Source: Hibiscus mutabilis (lineage: Eukaryota > Streptophyta > Magnoliopsida > Malvales > Malvaceae). From it: DNA of 64,000 bases. Location: assembly GCA_019671005.1 (NCBI GenBank), contig CM033747.1, positions 24,765,188 through 24,829,187 of the forward strand, written 5' to 3'. A program made the translations under genes and the position numbers. Each line of letters starts with the position of its first letter. Position 1 is the first letter of the stretch. Under the pieces are notes generated by a model. The model searched no databases, was not told the DNA's origin, and was given only the letters and a program-made list of their open reading frames with translations. Below are positions 35,272 through 48,049 of the stretch, in pieces.

Positions 35272-38020
35272 TTGAAAGCCCACAAACCAGATGCAAATAT
35301 GGTAGGTTATTAACAATATGTTTTGGGACTCTTGTTGGAGGAATCGTATTAACCAAGGATTTGTTCAGTTCTCTGAATCATACACCTCTAACTAAGGGTA
35401 TTCATTAATAAAATATTATATAATAATTTCTGGTGTTATGGAATTACCTAACAATTTTTTTTTAAAAAAAAAAAACTGTTTGGATAGTATGACGTGGAAT
35501 TGAATTTTACAATGCGTAATTTATGGTGTTATGGTATTACCCAACAAATTTAATAATCTCATCTAATGTTCTTAAATTAGTATACAACTAATTGAATTTT
35601 AAATTGTGTAAGTGAATCTTATCTCATATATATCAAAGTAAGTTTAGCAGAATGAGTCGACAGATCCCTTAAGTAAGATTAGAAGTTCAAATCCTGACGT
35701 TGTGAATGTAACAAATTGGGTTGGGAGAGTATCTCTATAACGGATTTACGTAGTATTCAATCCGAATTAATCGGTCAATATATCGAATATCATTAATTAT
35801 AAGGAAACACATTTATCATATTTCTCAAATTGTAGAGTTTATTGGCACTTTTTTTTTTGGAAAGTGTAATGCATACTGCACGAAAGAAACAAAGCTAATA
35901 TTGAAATTATCAAATTAAAGCCATTTTGTTAGGATTTTTCATTATTATCAAGTTTTTTTAAATGAATTATCTTATTTGGATTAAAATAATAGAGATTTTC
36001 AGTAAAGAATCTTAGAAACTCGAATTATTTATTTAAATTCTACTTAAGGGTGTTGTTTTTTTTTTCAAAAAAATTCTTATAATCTTATTTCATTTAATAC
36101 TTATGGTCATAATGTAAAACAAAAAAGCTCAAATTACAATATATTGTTAATATATATTTTATATTTTATACTAGATCTTGTCACATCTATGATTGTGAGT
36201 GAAAGAAGAATTTATGTAAAAAAGTTATACATTTTGTAAAATTTTATAAAAAATGATTATTGGTGGACTAGTGGAGAATTTATACATAAATCTTATTAAA
36301 CATGAATTTGATCCTTAAAAATGTGATTTTTAGATATTTATTTAAAGATTATATAGAAATATAACAATTATTTGATTAATAATTTGGAATTGAGTTTGGT
36401 GTAAAAGTATGCCACCAAAAGGGATTGATCCCACCCAAGCCGTATGAATGAAATGAGAGGACTATTGCCGCCGAGCCAAGTGCTCTTCTAGGTATAAGAT
36501 CTATAACAACTTTTATTTATGCTTTTACTTTGGGTTAAAATTAGTAGGTAAAAATAGAATGTAGAGAGATTCAAACCAAGACATGTTAGAAACAATAAGG
36601 AAGTATTATTACCGGACTAAATCCAATGTTTTTTTAATAGTCTTAAGTTAATTACAATGTAGTATCTGTTTATAAATAATTTTAACCCTTTAATAATGGT
36701 ACAATGCACACACACTTTGCAGACAAAACGATTTGAAAACGAATCTCTTAAAATAAACATCATTTGCTTTTCTATTGAGATCATTTATTGGGTTCAAATT
36801 TAATGCTTATATAACTTGACAATATTATATATATATATATGTTTTAAAATATAATTAATAAACCATTAATATAATAATATATAACATTATATTCTTAATT
36901 AAATAATTTAACTAACTTAAAATTTTTAACTCGATTCGACTCTATTCAACCGAATACTCACCCTCATATTGAGTGGGAGAGAGTATGGACATGACATTTG
37001 ACCAGCAACACATGCTTTAATTGCTCTCTGCCTGACGGCTCAACAGCATGAAGCTTTCATAAAACAACACGTAATTGAACAACCTAACAAAACTGCATGC
37101 CTCTGTTGACTTTTCCTTAACAAACACACAACCCCGAATGTCCAAAATTAAAGAAATATCACGCGTGAAACGCCTTGCATTTGATCAATTCTAAAGTGTT
37201 AGCCCCCTTAAAACCTGATGTTGCCATTGGTTGACAAATTTTAAAGCAAAAAACAAAGTATGAAACTCGTGGACGGCAAGACAAGATAAGGGTATGGCCT
37301 CAAAAGGAGGATTATAAAACACAACCCTCTCCCATTGCCTATGTTGCACTAATACGGATTTAGATATAGGTAGGAGTACGGAAACGAGGACAAAAAATAA
37401 TAATTTTCAAAATTTTAGGGTATGAGTATGATTAGGGTACAGTAAATATAAAATAAATTTTATATTTTAAGAAAATATAAAAATAAAAGTCATACAAAAA
37501 TCATATGAGTATAGCATCACACTTATTTATATACTTATAATCGATTCATATCAGCATAACAGTATTGAAAAAAACAAAAAAATGACAAAAAAGTGTGAGA
37601 TAATAAAAGAATAAAAAAATAAAAAACTCAAATTATACCTAATACGTCCCCGGTACAGGGACATATCAGGTACGTAATATGACATTAGAATGAAGTACTC
37701 GTGCTTCATATCCGATGGCTACATCATGAATCTCTAACTTCCAACCGAACATTAATTTCGTGAGTTGTATTGTACTGAACAACTATGAGATTTCATTAAA
37801 ACTGATGGATACATGAAACGGATAACCTTGTCAACCATGTGGGGCTGCAAGGGAAGGGACGGTGGCGGTGGCGGTGGCGGTGGCACCACTCTCGAATTGG
37901 GTTCGTATGGGAATAAGGTCGACCCCAATTCCTATAACAAATGCATGTATATATATATTTATGGATAACTGTTTGTAGGTTGGGATCTATGCTTTAATAG
38001 TATTCTTTTATTTTAACTGT
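35272..38020. other. mostly AT-rich intergenic DNA with weak tRNA-like fragments
   Basis: No gene. 35644-35693 has an A-box-like 'tagcagaatgag' and B-box-like 'gttcaaatcc' at SINE-like spacing. The minus strand of 36410-36480 has 'ttggctcggcggcaat' and 'ggatcaatccc', again tRNA-like. 36890-36960 shares 'taactaacttaaa' and a 'cgattcgact' block with 39150-39610. 36965-37345 is clearly less AT-rich. A (GGTGGC)n tract is at 37860-37882. Confidence 0.35.
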
Positions 38021-38702
38021 GAGAATGGTGTCATGCGGTGGCCGGAATAGGTGATCGGCGGGTTGAAATGTAGGAAAGAGGTGATCGGTGAGTAAGGATT
38101 TAGATTAGATTAAGAGAAATAAACCATTATAGGAAATTGAACCGGATTTTTATTAAGGATAAAATGAATCAAAGTGTGTATTAGGCCCTTTACATCTGAG
38201 TGGTTTATATAGTCCAATATCAGAAATTTGTAACTGACCCAACAACCAACAGAGGTAAAAATCACAAAAAAAAAAAAGAAGCAAATCGCCAATGACGGAA
38301 GCAACTTGGGGATCATCGGCAACAAACCGCAACAAAAAAGCAACGTTAAATCCGAATGACAGCAGTAGAAAACGACGTCAGGATCTTTAACGAATGACAC
38401 CATGGGAGAATGGTGCCATGTGGTGGCTGGAGTAGGTGATCGACGGTGAACTATAGGAAAGAAAGTGATCGGTGATTAGGGATTTAGATTAGATTGAGTT
38501 AAGAGAAATAAACCAATATGGGAAACTGAATCAAATTTTTACCAAGGATAAATGAACCAAAGAGTGTATTTGGTCCGTTATATTTGAGTGGCTCATATAG
38601 CCCACTATCATAAGTTTGTAACTGACCTAACAACCAACCATACTCTTAACAAATTCTTAACTAATTAAATACATGTAATTTTCTACTAACTACATTCTAA
38701 CA
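38021..38702 (+). mobile_element. copia-type LTR fragment with internal tandem duplication
   Basis: 38021-38260 and 38404-38640 are direct copies ('gagaatggtg.catg.ggtggc.gg', 'aggtgatcg', 'ggatttagattagatt', 'gtttgtaactgacc.aacaaccaac'), offset about 384 bp. The stretch ends 'ctaacattaatttcatgca' just before a sequence like the Met-tRNA primer site (38718-38732), so it reads as the end of a 5' LTR. The start is not identified and no coding region follows. Confidence 0.45.
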
Positions 38703-38717
38703 TTAATTTCATGCATA

Positions 38718-38732
38718 TGGTATCGGTAGAGC
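38718..38732 (+). promoter_or_regulatory. primer-binding-site-like sequence (Met tRNA type)
   Basis: TGGTATCGGTAGAGC resembles the plant initiator-Met primer site TGGTATCAGAGC with an insertion. It supports the LTR call on its left; nothing beyond it is recognisable as gag or pol. Confidence 0.45.
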
Positions 38733-39174
38733 TTAGTTAATCACCGTTGAGCTTTGAGGAAAGTTTAACATTTTAGATGTTTGTTTTGTGCCGATGAGTG
38801 GATATTTGTTACTCTTTAAGCCCTTGTTAGCTTATAGTTGCATTGTTTTTAAGTGGTTCTTGCATGATTTATCACTAAAAGATGTAATTTTACATTTAGA
38901 GATCGTAAGTTGCGTATTCTTTGGTTACTTCTATACTTTTTACGCTATTTTTCTATATTTTTATATGTTTTTGTTTGATATGTTCTTTTAAGGTATTTTA
39001 CAAGTAAATGATTGAGCTGGGAGTGTGAACAATGAGCAAATGAAGTCAAAAATCGAATGACCCACCGTCCACCGCGACGAGTGCTCAACTTTGGCAGCTT
39101 TAAAGTTTATGGAAGTTTCTGTTCCGGCGAGAATCATGTCCGCCACGATGACCAAACATTAGTTGAGCAAAATT
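38733..39174. other. no gene recognised
   Basis: Contains an open frame of 67 codons (38788-38991) without similarity I recognise. 39005-39165 has a base composition and wording ('gagtgtgaacaatgagcaaatgaag') reminiscent of Athila-like LTR sequence, which I cannot confirm. Confidence 0.25.
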
Positions 39175-39620
39175 TGACTCGACTGAATTGATTTTTTATT
39201 CAATTTGAGGTAAAAAAATTCGACTCAACTTAACTTGAATCGTAATTTTATAAACTCGACTCAAAAAATAAAGTTTGAGTTATAAAATGAAAATTCGAAT
39301 AACTCGAAGTTTTTAGTAATTGGTGGATCGATTTTCAAGTTCGAGTCGAGTCCCACAACTTTGACTAATATATGTATATCACATATGAAGAAATATATAT
39401 ATATGTATATCATACAAGTTTATAGAAAGTCGTTTAAAAAATTAGAACCAATTACTACCATAACATTATAAATATCTACAATTAAATTTGGTTAGAAACT
39501 CGAACAACTCGACTTGACTCAAAAAAATTTTAAATAAAATTTGAGTTATAAAATAGAAATCGTAAAATTAACTAACTTAAATTTTTTTATCGACCGGATC
39601 GAATGCTGACCTCTATCCAT
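39175..39620. repeat. AT-rich repeat with CTCGACT motifs
   Basis: Two related blocks (39235-39310 and 39495-39565) share 'actcga(a)ct...actcaaaaaa' and 'tttgagttataaaat.gaaa'. The right end 'cgaccggatcgaatgctgacc' resembles the border of a common plant AT-rich MITE family. Non-coding. Confidence 0.4.
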
Positions 39621-39820
39621 CATAATCTTATAAAGGGCATTCAAGTGTTTTGTCCTTAGCTGTTGAGTTTTCCGTACTTAATTATAGATCGACTAAAACT
39701 TTTGTTCTTTATTGAATTGTAATTCCTTTGTAACAAGTTTTTGGAATTCGAATCATGGGAGTATCGTTTTAATTAGGATTTTGTGTTTAATATAGTAAAA
39801 TTATGGAATGATAACTAATT

Positions 39821-40266
39821 GGCATAAAGCTAAAAAAATGCCCCTAACGTTTGATTGAATAGTCATTTTAGCTCTTATTCTTTTTTTAAACTAATTTAAC
39901 CCTCTACGTTTCATTTTAGGTCAAAATGGCTCATCTGAAGATGAAAACTGTTAGTCAACTGACGATAAATAACTTGACAGAATGATGTGTCAGAAGGAAA
40001 AATATTTTATATTTTATACAATTTTATAAAAAAAATTTGACTTATGTGTCATTATGTAAAGTCAACATATTTGTCTATATGACACTGCTATCATGGCGTG
40101 CACTGCCATGTAGTTTTGTTACGTCATTCATAGCTGTTTTTCATCAGTTGACTAACATTTTTCATCCGCAGAGGGGCAATTTTTACCCAAAATAAAACAT
40201 TATGGGTTAAATTGGTTCAAAAAAATAGGAGAGTCAAACGTTAGGAGCATTTTTTGGCATTATGCC
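39821..40266. mobile_element. 446-bp Mutator-like MITE
   Basis: Left end GGCATAAAGCTAAAAAAATG, right end (minus strand) GGCATAATGCCAAAAAATGC. The arms match for about 130 bp ('CCTAACGTTTGA', 'AATTTAACCC', 'GTTAGTCAACTGA'). Perfect 9-bp target duplication TAACTAATT (39812-39820 and 40267-40275). No coding capacity. Confidence 0.9.
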
Positions 40267-40275
40267 TAACTAATT

Positions 40276-40807
40276 TGGGAGATCTTAGTGTATTTAGAGA
40301 GTATGAGATATACTTGAGGATAAACATTGTCTAAATGGGGGCAAACGCCCGTTGGCCAAAAACTAAAATTTCCAGCTGCTACCAAATATCTGTTTGGGCG
40401 TTAAAAATGGTAGACAAACGTCCGTTAGAGACTAAACTAAAAATAGAGAGCAAATGGGCATGGGAACCCTGGCAGCAACTAAAAAGGGGCTAAGTACACT
40501 TCATATGCTTAAAATCATGGGGGCGTGGTCCTTAAACCAACTTGCTTGTCCTCCACCTACATACATTTGCTAAGCTTCTGATATTTCTTCAAAGTTCAAA
40601 GGAACAAGAATATGGACCAAAAATGTCATTGATGCAGCCGCCTATGCTTTCTCGTGAGTGATAAGATGTTTCGGCCTTTCATAAAATCTAGCTGTAAGCA
40701 ATTGATTGATGATGGCTAGATATAATGTCGATTATGCAAATTGTTTCAAATTAGGGCATTGTATTATGAGTAAGTTTGCAAGTAATTACTCTATTTCAAA
40801 AAGTAAC
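40276..40807. other. no feature recognised
   Basis: Non-coding; contains two partial copies of 'caaacg(c)ccgttggc/cgtccgttagag' (40345, 40425). No gene. Confidence 0.3.
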
Positions 40808-42334
40808 TGATGAGTGAATAAAGAACTTATATTTTAGACCCTTTTGCTTAGCATATTGTATTTGTTTGAAACCATATTGTTGCATTTAGGAGTAGTTTGC
40901 ATATAATTATGGAGTTATGGTGTTTGAGCTTAATGTTTATCTATATTGATGCTATTAATGGGAAAGGTAGTGGTTTTTAGTGTAGCTTGCACATGAAGTA
41001 ATGAAGCAGTGGAGCGCTAGAATATTGGAGCATAATTCTCTCGTACTGGACTGGATGCTATAGCATTCGATGTGACGCTAGAGACAAATCTTGAATCCTT
41101 TAATGTGATTTAATGCGTGATCCTCTCTCCTTTATTGAGTCATTAATGACGTGGAAAGCAAAGATTCTATTTGCTGGATCACATGACACTTTATTAAAAG
41201 CATGTGACAAGATATTCTTTTATTGAGCAATTAATGATGTAGATAAGCAAGATCCTCATTAAAAGATTACTTGCACTTTAGGGCTTTTAAAACCCTAGGA
41301 GAACCACCTCTATATAAAGACATCAAGGGCAACAACTAAGAGGAGGCTGCACTTAACGTACAAATACGCAGAGAAGCTTTTATTCAATGAAGAACAACCC
41401 TTGTCTTATTCATCGGAGAACCACCATTTTCAAAGGTTAAGAGGAGGCTCCAAACGATGAAAAGCTATCGAGAGAGGCTTTAGGAGTTTGGAGCGCCGCA
41501 GCAACAGTTCGAGGGCACGAAGAAGAAATTTCAAGATGCTTCGATTCTCTTTCTCTCTTGCTTTATTGACTGTTATTTTTTTTATGATAGATGTTATTTT
41601 CTCAAACATGAACTAAATACTTTTTGTTGGGTTTTATTGTATTAGGATTCTATGTTTTAATTACTTGTTCAATGTTATAGTTTTTTCCTTTATCTATCTT
41701 GTTCATTGTTCTTCATGCATAATTATTGTAAGAGCTATCGAGAGAGGCCTTTTAATTGTTGATTCATGGCTTAATATTGAGAGAGCTAAGTTATACAAAC
41801 ATGAACAATAGATCTTAAGATGTTAACTTAGGTTCTAATCCGGCTTAGACATAAGTTTAGGATTTCAACGATTAATAAGAGGAATTTGAATAAACAATAA
41901 GTTGTTAGGGTTCACGCAGACTTTTATTACCATAGCTTCTTGTTGTTATTTCTAGGTATTGAGAGAGTTTAGGAGTTATTAGAAAACATTGTCGAATAGA
42001 TGAAAATCTAATTGATTTATGTAGACATGTATTGCCAACTGTATAACATTCGAATGGTAATAGCATAGTTTCTAAGCAAACATCCATAATTATCTGAATC
42101 TTTGCTACATCATCTGTTTGTCTTTCGATCATTGCTTCATCTTTACTTTTTATTGCATTTAGTCTATAGTTTTTATCACCAAATCATCGTATCATTATTT
42201 CACTAACTCTTAGGTACAATAGCTTTGAATTTATCACTCCAATCCTTATGGGTTCGACACTCGATACTTATCACTTTATTACTTGTGCGATGAGTATACT
42301 TTCTCTAATTGCGCATACTGTATTTTACATATCA
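40808..42334 (+). mobile_element. 5' LTR of a deleted Athila-like element
   Basis: Starts TGATGAGTGAATAAAG and ends 'ttttacatatca' just before a tRNA-Asp-type PBS. The first 55 bp recur at 45882 (3' LTR start). Near the end it carries the 'gggttcgacactcgatact' and 'acttgtgcgatga' wording that is also typical of Athila-like U5. Length 1527 bp. Confidence 0.75.
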
Positions 42335-42340
42335 AGTTTT

Positions 42341-42360
42341 TGGCGTCGTTTCTGAGGATT
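42341..42360 (+). promoter_or_regulatory. primer binding site, tRNA-Asp type
   Basis: TGGCGTCGTTTCTGAGGATT resembles the complement of the plant tRNA-Asp 3' end (TGGCGCCGTTGCCGGGGA), the primer used by Athila-like elements; several substitutions. Confidence 0.65.
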
Positions 42361-42551
42361 AGCAATTGATAATATCTTAGTAGTTGCGCTTAATTTTTAG
42401 TTTAATTCTAACTTCCATTTTTTAGTCATTTTTTTATTTTTTTGGTGTGTTACAAGAGGGAACATCAACATGAAGGGAAGTAAAGGTCGATCTATTTTAG
42501 AGTATCTTACACCCACCATTAACCCCAAACTTAGCTTTTCAAGAGAGAGGA

Positions 42552-43980
42552 ATGGATAATTTTTATGGAGATGATGTTTTTTCATGTCGCTTAAAACGAG
42601 TTGTGGCATTAAACAACACGATCACACCAATGCAAATGCCGAGAGCAGCCCAAAGAGTTCATGCCGTGGCAAATTCTTGTGATTACTGTAGGGGACAACA
42701 TTTGTGGGAAAATTACCTACGCAACCCTTATGCATATTGCTAAAAGAAGGACTGTAAAATGAGTGTCAGATACCACCTCAAAGCCTACAACCAATGATGT
42801 AACCAGTAGTAAAATCTTTTGTGATATGATCGAGGAGCTGAAAGTTTTTATGATGATAATAGCTTCGTTGTTGCAACACACATGTCATGGCAAAGTAGTC
42901 CCCATCAGAAACCAAGTTTCTCATGTGATGCTCAAGAATGTGACCATTTATATGCACCTTATTACCATGATGCACCATCAAAGTTCAATAAATTGATGCA
43001 GCAAAGTAGTGATTATTAAACGCAATCAAATTCCATAGAGGCCATGAAATCTTGGATGGATGCTGAGCTTCAAAATTCTACTGAAACATTTAGAAACATT
43101 GAAAATCACACAACAGAGATTTTGAATGTCTTGAATAGCATGTCGCAGTAATCAATTCTAGGGGATACTAAAATCCCAAGTCAAAAGGAGGAGGGGCAAT
43201 GCGAAGAGATCGCCCCAATATAGGGGGAACAACTAGAACCTTTGAGTCGAGAGATGAGAAAGAATGCCCAGCAATGGATGAGCCTGAACAACGAATTACT
43301 ACAGCAAAGTTTAAGGATCCTAAACAGAGCAATGACGTAACAACACTCGATGAGGCTGAGAAGAGTAATGCTACAACAACGTCTGAGGAATCTGATGCCT
43401 AGACTACTATAGCAATATTGATGCTAGGCAACAATATATAGACTGCTCTTATCCACAATGTCGAGACCACAAGCAAGATTTGTCACCATCAAAGCTAGGG
43501 TATGCTCAATTGGGAGATGACACTTTATTCATGGTGATTCTCTCCGATCTTGGTTCTGCAGAAAAATCTCTACTGTTGGAGATGTTTGAAAAGCTTAAAG
43601 AAAGTGGCGGTTGGGTACTTGACAACTTTGAAAGAATTGATCCTTCACTTAACTTACACAAGATCCTGACAAAGGAATGCCATAGTAATTGGCTAGAACA
43701 GCAATTGCCACGGCAACATCCCACGATAAAGGAAGTCGATGAGAATAAAGTAATGAAATGGTTGGGTGTTTCTATAATCTTTTCCAGCAATGAATTGATG
43801 CCTTCAAGAATAATGACAAGGTGGAGGGTATGCATGAACTACAAAGGAACAAAAAAGAAAGATATCTCCACCACGGTTCCACTAGGGGGAATAGTTTCAA
43901 GCACCTTGGCTCAATTTCTTTTGGGAAGAATTGTCACTCAATGGAGGGTGCGGATCGACTATAAGAAGTATAAAAAATGA
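42552..43980 (+). pseudogene. remnant gag and reverse transcriptase of the Athila-like element
   Basis: 42552-42740 includes 'CDYCRGQHLWENY', a zinc knuckle with its last Cys replaced by Tyr. 42763-43195 continues as broken gag-like sequence. 43480-43980 is open for 166 codons; its 'HPTIKEVDENKVMKWLGVSII' and 'PSRIMTRWRVCMNYKGT' match the order of the RT start in the element at 63400-63650 ('NPSMKEVVKKEVIKWL', 'PSRTVTGWRVCMNY'). The protease and most of pol are missing, so the frame is a deletion product and not a functional protein. Confidence 0.65.
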
Positions 43981-45881
43981 CCCCGATCCCAACACAATAG
44001 GATTCTTAAACCCCATTTTTTTATTTTTCTGTATTGTTTTTATTTTTATTTGTTTTATTTTGTTTTGAACTGTAATTATGTTTTTGATGCTTCAGCATTG
44101 CTTTTCGCTATTCTGTTTTCATATATTTTGCTTTAGCATTGAGTTAATTATTTTTTTTGTTTTTTTGTTTTTTCTTTGCAGCCATAAAGTAAGAAAGAGA
44201 ATCGAATTTTCTAGGATTTAGAGAAAATGTGATTTTTGGCAGTATTGGTTCCTAAATATTTTAGGGTATTTTGGGCGGTTAAAAGACAAAAGGGAAGAGA
44301 ATATGTTGCATTTAATGACAAATATTTTCTTTTATCTTATCTAATCATTAAAACCCTACAACCTCTCTCTTATTTTTTAGGATTTCCTTTCCTCATTTTC
44401 CCACTTTCCCATAATCCTTCATTAATTACTTTCCCTTCAAAATATCACACCTTTACACTCTTAACATAAGCTCCATATATTTCCATCTTCTTCATCTTTC
44501 CATCTTCATCTCGTCTGAAAAACCCTAAAAGCCAAATAGAGAATTATTTTTATCCGAACTTGCTTCTTCATCTTTTTCCTCCTTACCCCCAAAATTCTTG
44601 TGCCCTAATCTTCATCCTCTCCAACAAAGCATCTGTGGTGAGAATTAAGCACACGAGACTATCGAGGTTGAAAACAAATTAGAGAAAGTGCCCACCCACT
44701 GCACCACAAGCTGTTGAAGAGCCTGAACAATCTGTTCCCTGCACCGGTACACGCTTCAAACGTATGACGTGCGATACCGCACCTTTCCACTCTCACTTAA
44801 ACTCTAGTTAGTTTTTATTTTTCTTTTTATTGCATTTTCATGTTTTTCTTTCCTTTTGCATTGAGAAAAATGTTTCTCTCAAGTTTGGGGGAGTCTTTTC
44901 ATATGTACATATTAGGTAAAATTTTAAATTTTTAGGATTGTAAATAGCCTAGTTAGTTTTTTAGGGTTCTCTTTTTCTATGGTTCCATTGTTCTGAAATT
45001 GTTGTTGTGTTGATCATGATATTCCTATGATGAATTTGTTCTTAAATGTCTTTTGCAAGGAGTTAAGAGCTTTCGTTGAAACTAATGTAGCTTCAACCTC
45101 CCACGTTGCATGCTCTCTAAAAGCTTAAGAAGACAGAGAAATTCTAGGTCGACACTTTGATGCTGTAGCATAAAGTAATGATAATGAACTGAATGCTCAA
45201 TGTAGCACTAAAAGTCTTAATTAGGAACTCCCATAAAAAAACAAGAAAAAAATAAAGTTTAAATTAAAATGTTAAACTTGATGCCAAAGGCAAACTGTTG
45301 AGGGACACTCTAATATGTTTTGCTAGCTTAGTACACTAGGTGAGTTGTGTTTGCTCTATTTAACTTTCCCTGGTAGGAACAATAGTATTAGCCTAAGAGT
45401 GAATGAAAGTATTCAGGGGATGACTCTGCTCGTAAGGCTCAGAGATGGGTTGATTGCTCCACTCTATCTTTAGATCTGAAGAGTAGTTGTGATAAGCTGA
45501 AGCCCCAAGGATACAGTTTAATGAACTTAAAAAGAATTCAGAGAGTAAAATAATATGCTTAAAAGAAAAAGAAAATGTTAGGCAACAATAGAGAGCAATC
45601 CTTGAAATTTTCTAAGGCCATTAAGTACTGATTGCATGGGACACAACACACACTTCAACTGCAGTAGAATTGATCTTAGGAATGAATCGGTGAGCTCTGT
45701 TTTATTGCATACTTATCTTTATTTTTTGAGGATTGAATTAATGCTGCAACATGTTTTGGAACCTTAGAAACCATAGCTTAGTCGGAACCATGGAAACGAT
45801 ATGTTCTGTTCTTAGATTTTGGCTTTTAGTTTTTGCATGTCATTGCTTGAGGACAAGCAACAACTTAAGTTTGAGGGTATT
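43981..45881 (+). mobile_element. 3' internal region of the deleted Athila-like element
   Basis: Non-coding except for a 77-codon frame at 44236-44469 that I cannot assign. 44880-44895 ('ctcaagtttgggggag') and 45842-45878 ('attgcttgaggacaagcaac...aagtttgaggg') are the repeated purine-rich signatures of Athila-like 3' regions; the second is the polypurine tract directly before the 3' LTR. Confidence 0.6.
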
Positions 45882-45945
45882 TGATGAGTGCATGAGAACC
45901 TATATTTTAGACCCTTTTTACTTAGCATATTGTATGTGCATACTT
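45882..45945 (+). mobile_element. truncated 3' LTR of the Athila-like element
   Basis: TGATGAGTGCATGAGAACCT and the next about 45 bp match the start of the 5' LTR at 40808; similarity then stops. 45946-46104 is unassigned sequence that served as target for the minus-strand element. Confidence 0.65.
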
Positions 45946-46291
45946 ATATGTCTCGTCTCATTTACAACCCTAAAGGTGGGATATCAAATATGTAGTTTCC
46001 CCTAAAATTAATCTAGACATAGAGTCATATTCTTTCCTAACTTTTCCTTTTTAGTCGTTGCTCTCATCCTCTCACTGCTACTCACAGCCAAATGATGGTG
46101 GTCGGTGAATGTCATTACCTTACTGGAAGTTTAGTAGAAATTGAAGAAAAGATTTAAAAAGCATACAAGAAGAAGATAAGGAGAAGAAAATGATGAGACG
46201 ATCAGAAGAGAATTTGAGATTTTCATTCAATAATTGCATAACTCCCTTTGTTATATAGCATATGTTTTATATATATTAACCGTTGTAGCAG

Positions 46292-48047
46292 TGTAATAAC
46301 CCGTTTTGACCCGACCCAAACTTTAAAACCATAACCCGACCTAAATCCAAAATTACTAAAATACCTTTTACCCTAATTGATCTAACCCTAATACCCTCAT
46401 CTGTCGTCGCCGCTGCCTTTCCTCATCCGGCCGTCGCTGCCGCAGTTGCCAAGCCACCGTCACCGGCGAATAATCTGAAACCCTAAAACAAATCCTAAAC
46501 TAAACCAATCCCTCAAATCCCTAAATCTATTACCCTTGAATCCAACCAAAACCCTAAATTTAAATAATCAAATCTACCCCCTGCCACTACCCGATACACC
46601 CATACCCCTGACCACCAACCCATACCCTGTCTTCAAACAACCCCGTGAAATCCGGCTTGAATCCGGCCATCCATCATCAGATCTGCAAGATTAAAATAGT
46701 GGAGTGGTTATTGTTTTTAAATCGGTTATAAAAGAAACCGAAATGAAAATGTAAGGGGGTTCAAAAAAACAGAGAGAAAAATAGAGAATTTCAGATCAAA
46801 AAGAATCTGTAAAAAAAAGGCTTTCGAATCAATAATTTTTTTTCAAAGGTATAAGTTAGAAATCTTCTTTTTTAGTTTGAAATTTAAGTCTTCTTTTGGT
46901 TTTCATTCAAAAAAAAGGGAAATTCGACGCTTACCTGCTACTGCCGTTTGTTGCTCGGTCGCCGTGAGGCCATCGTGCCAGTGACCGGTCCGTCGGGAGC
47001 AAGAAGGGTGACCGCCGTCGTCTGGGGCTGGATAATGAGAAAAGAGGATGAATCAGTTTAGGTTTTTTTTTTGGTTTATACGTTTTGAAATGAAATAAAA
47101 TGGAAATCTTTATGTTTTAACCAGCTTAAGCAAAGCGACGTCGTACTGGCACTCTTTTTTAAGTAATGGTCTAATTGCACAAGTGGTCCCCAAACTCTTT
47201 TCCCGCTTTCACTTCTGGTCACGGGATAATTATGTTTTTGATCCTTCAGTTTTCATGCGTGTCTAATATCGTCATTATTTTGTCTTTTAATTTCTGTTTC
47301 ATTTCAATTTGGTCACCCATTTTTTTATTTTCAGCACCTTTATTTATTTTTATTTATATTTTAGCTTATGTTTTATATTTATTTTATTTTAGTCCCTAAT
47401 ATTTGTCATTTATGCCATGTAAATTATCGCATCATGCATTTTAATCACTAGTTCATTTTTATTTGGTTCACATATTTTAGCATGGTTATTATTATTATTC
47501 TTGATTTTTTAAGTTAGATTAATATTTATGAATGTGTCAGATTAGCGTTTTATTTATGTTAGATTAATATTTTATTATGTTAGTATTTATTTATATTTGC
47601 CATGTTTTTTTTAAGTTTGCATTTCGGACATATAAATTGTCAATGCGGTGCCCTTTTATTCGAGCGTAAACGGGGCTAGTATTAGGCGTAGTGATAGTGG
47701 TTGGGCGTTTACTCCCGAATAATGAGGCCTTTAAAATCTATTCGCACTTATAATCAAATTTTAATTTAATCATCACTTTAATCTGGAAAGTCTAATATTA
47801 ATAAAGCGGTAATTATTAAAGTAACAATTTTGGGCGGTGTGGGGGTGCTAATCCTTCCCCATCCGTAACCGACTCCCGAACCCGACATTTTAAAATCTCT
47901 GGTTTTTATGGTGTCCGGTCCACCTTGAGTGGCCTGTGGCAACTCCATTTTTTAAATAAAACACAGGTTTTTCTAAAATCCCACGGAAGACATCATTTCC
48001 AAAATAAAAACCACCTTACTTTTTTAGTGAGGAGGGACGTCGCTACA
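46292..48047 (+). repeat. 5' LTR of the 7.4-kb element
   Basis: TG...CA termini. Holds the 'gtgggggtgctaatccttcc' block (47839-47858) shared with the solo LTR at 12149. Compared with the 3' LTR it keeps about 30 bp near its start ('actttaaaaccataacccga') that the 3' LTR lacks. Confidence 0.9.
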
Positions 48048-48049
48048 AA

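Noticed and set aside
34824..35356. Long open frames on both strands around the gap
   Set aside because: They consist of translated N positions.
36410..36490. A true tRNA gene
   Set aside because: Box-like words only; no cloverleaf could be drawn and no CCA-less 3' stem pairs with a 5' stem.
37860..37882. Gly-rich coding exon in (GGTGGC)n
   Set aside because: No open frame continues on either side; simple microsatellite.
38110..38403. 97-codon minus-strand hydrophobic frame
   Set aside because: Within the duplicated copia-type LTR region, not kept in the second copy of the repeat.
47175..47399. Paired open frames at 47175-47399 and 52796-53020
   Set aside because: They are the same LTR sequence in both LTRs and are not a duplicated gene.
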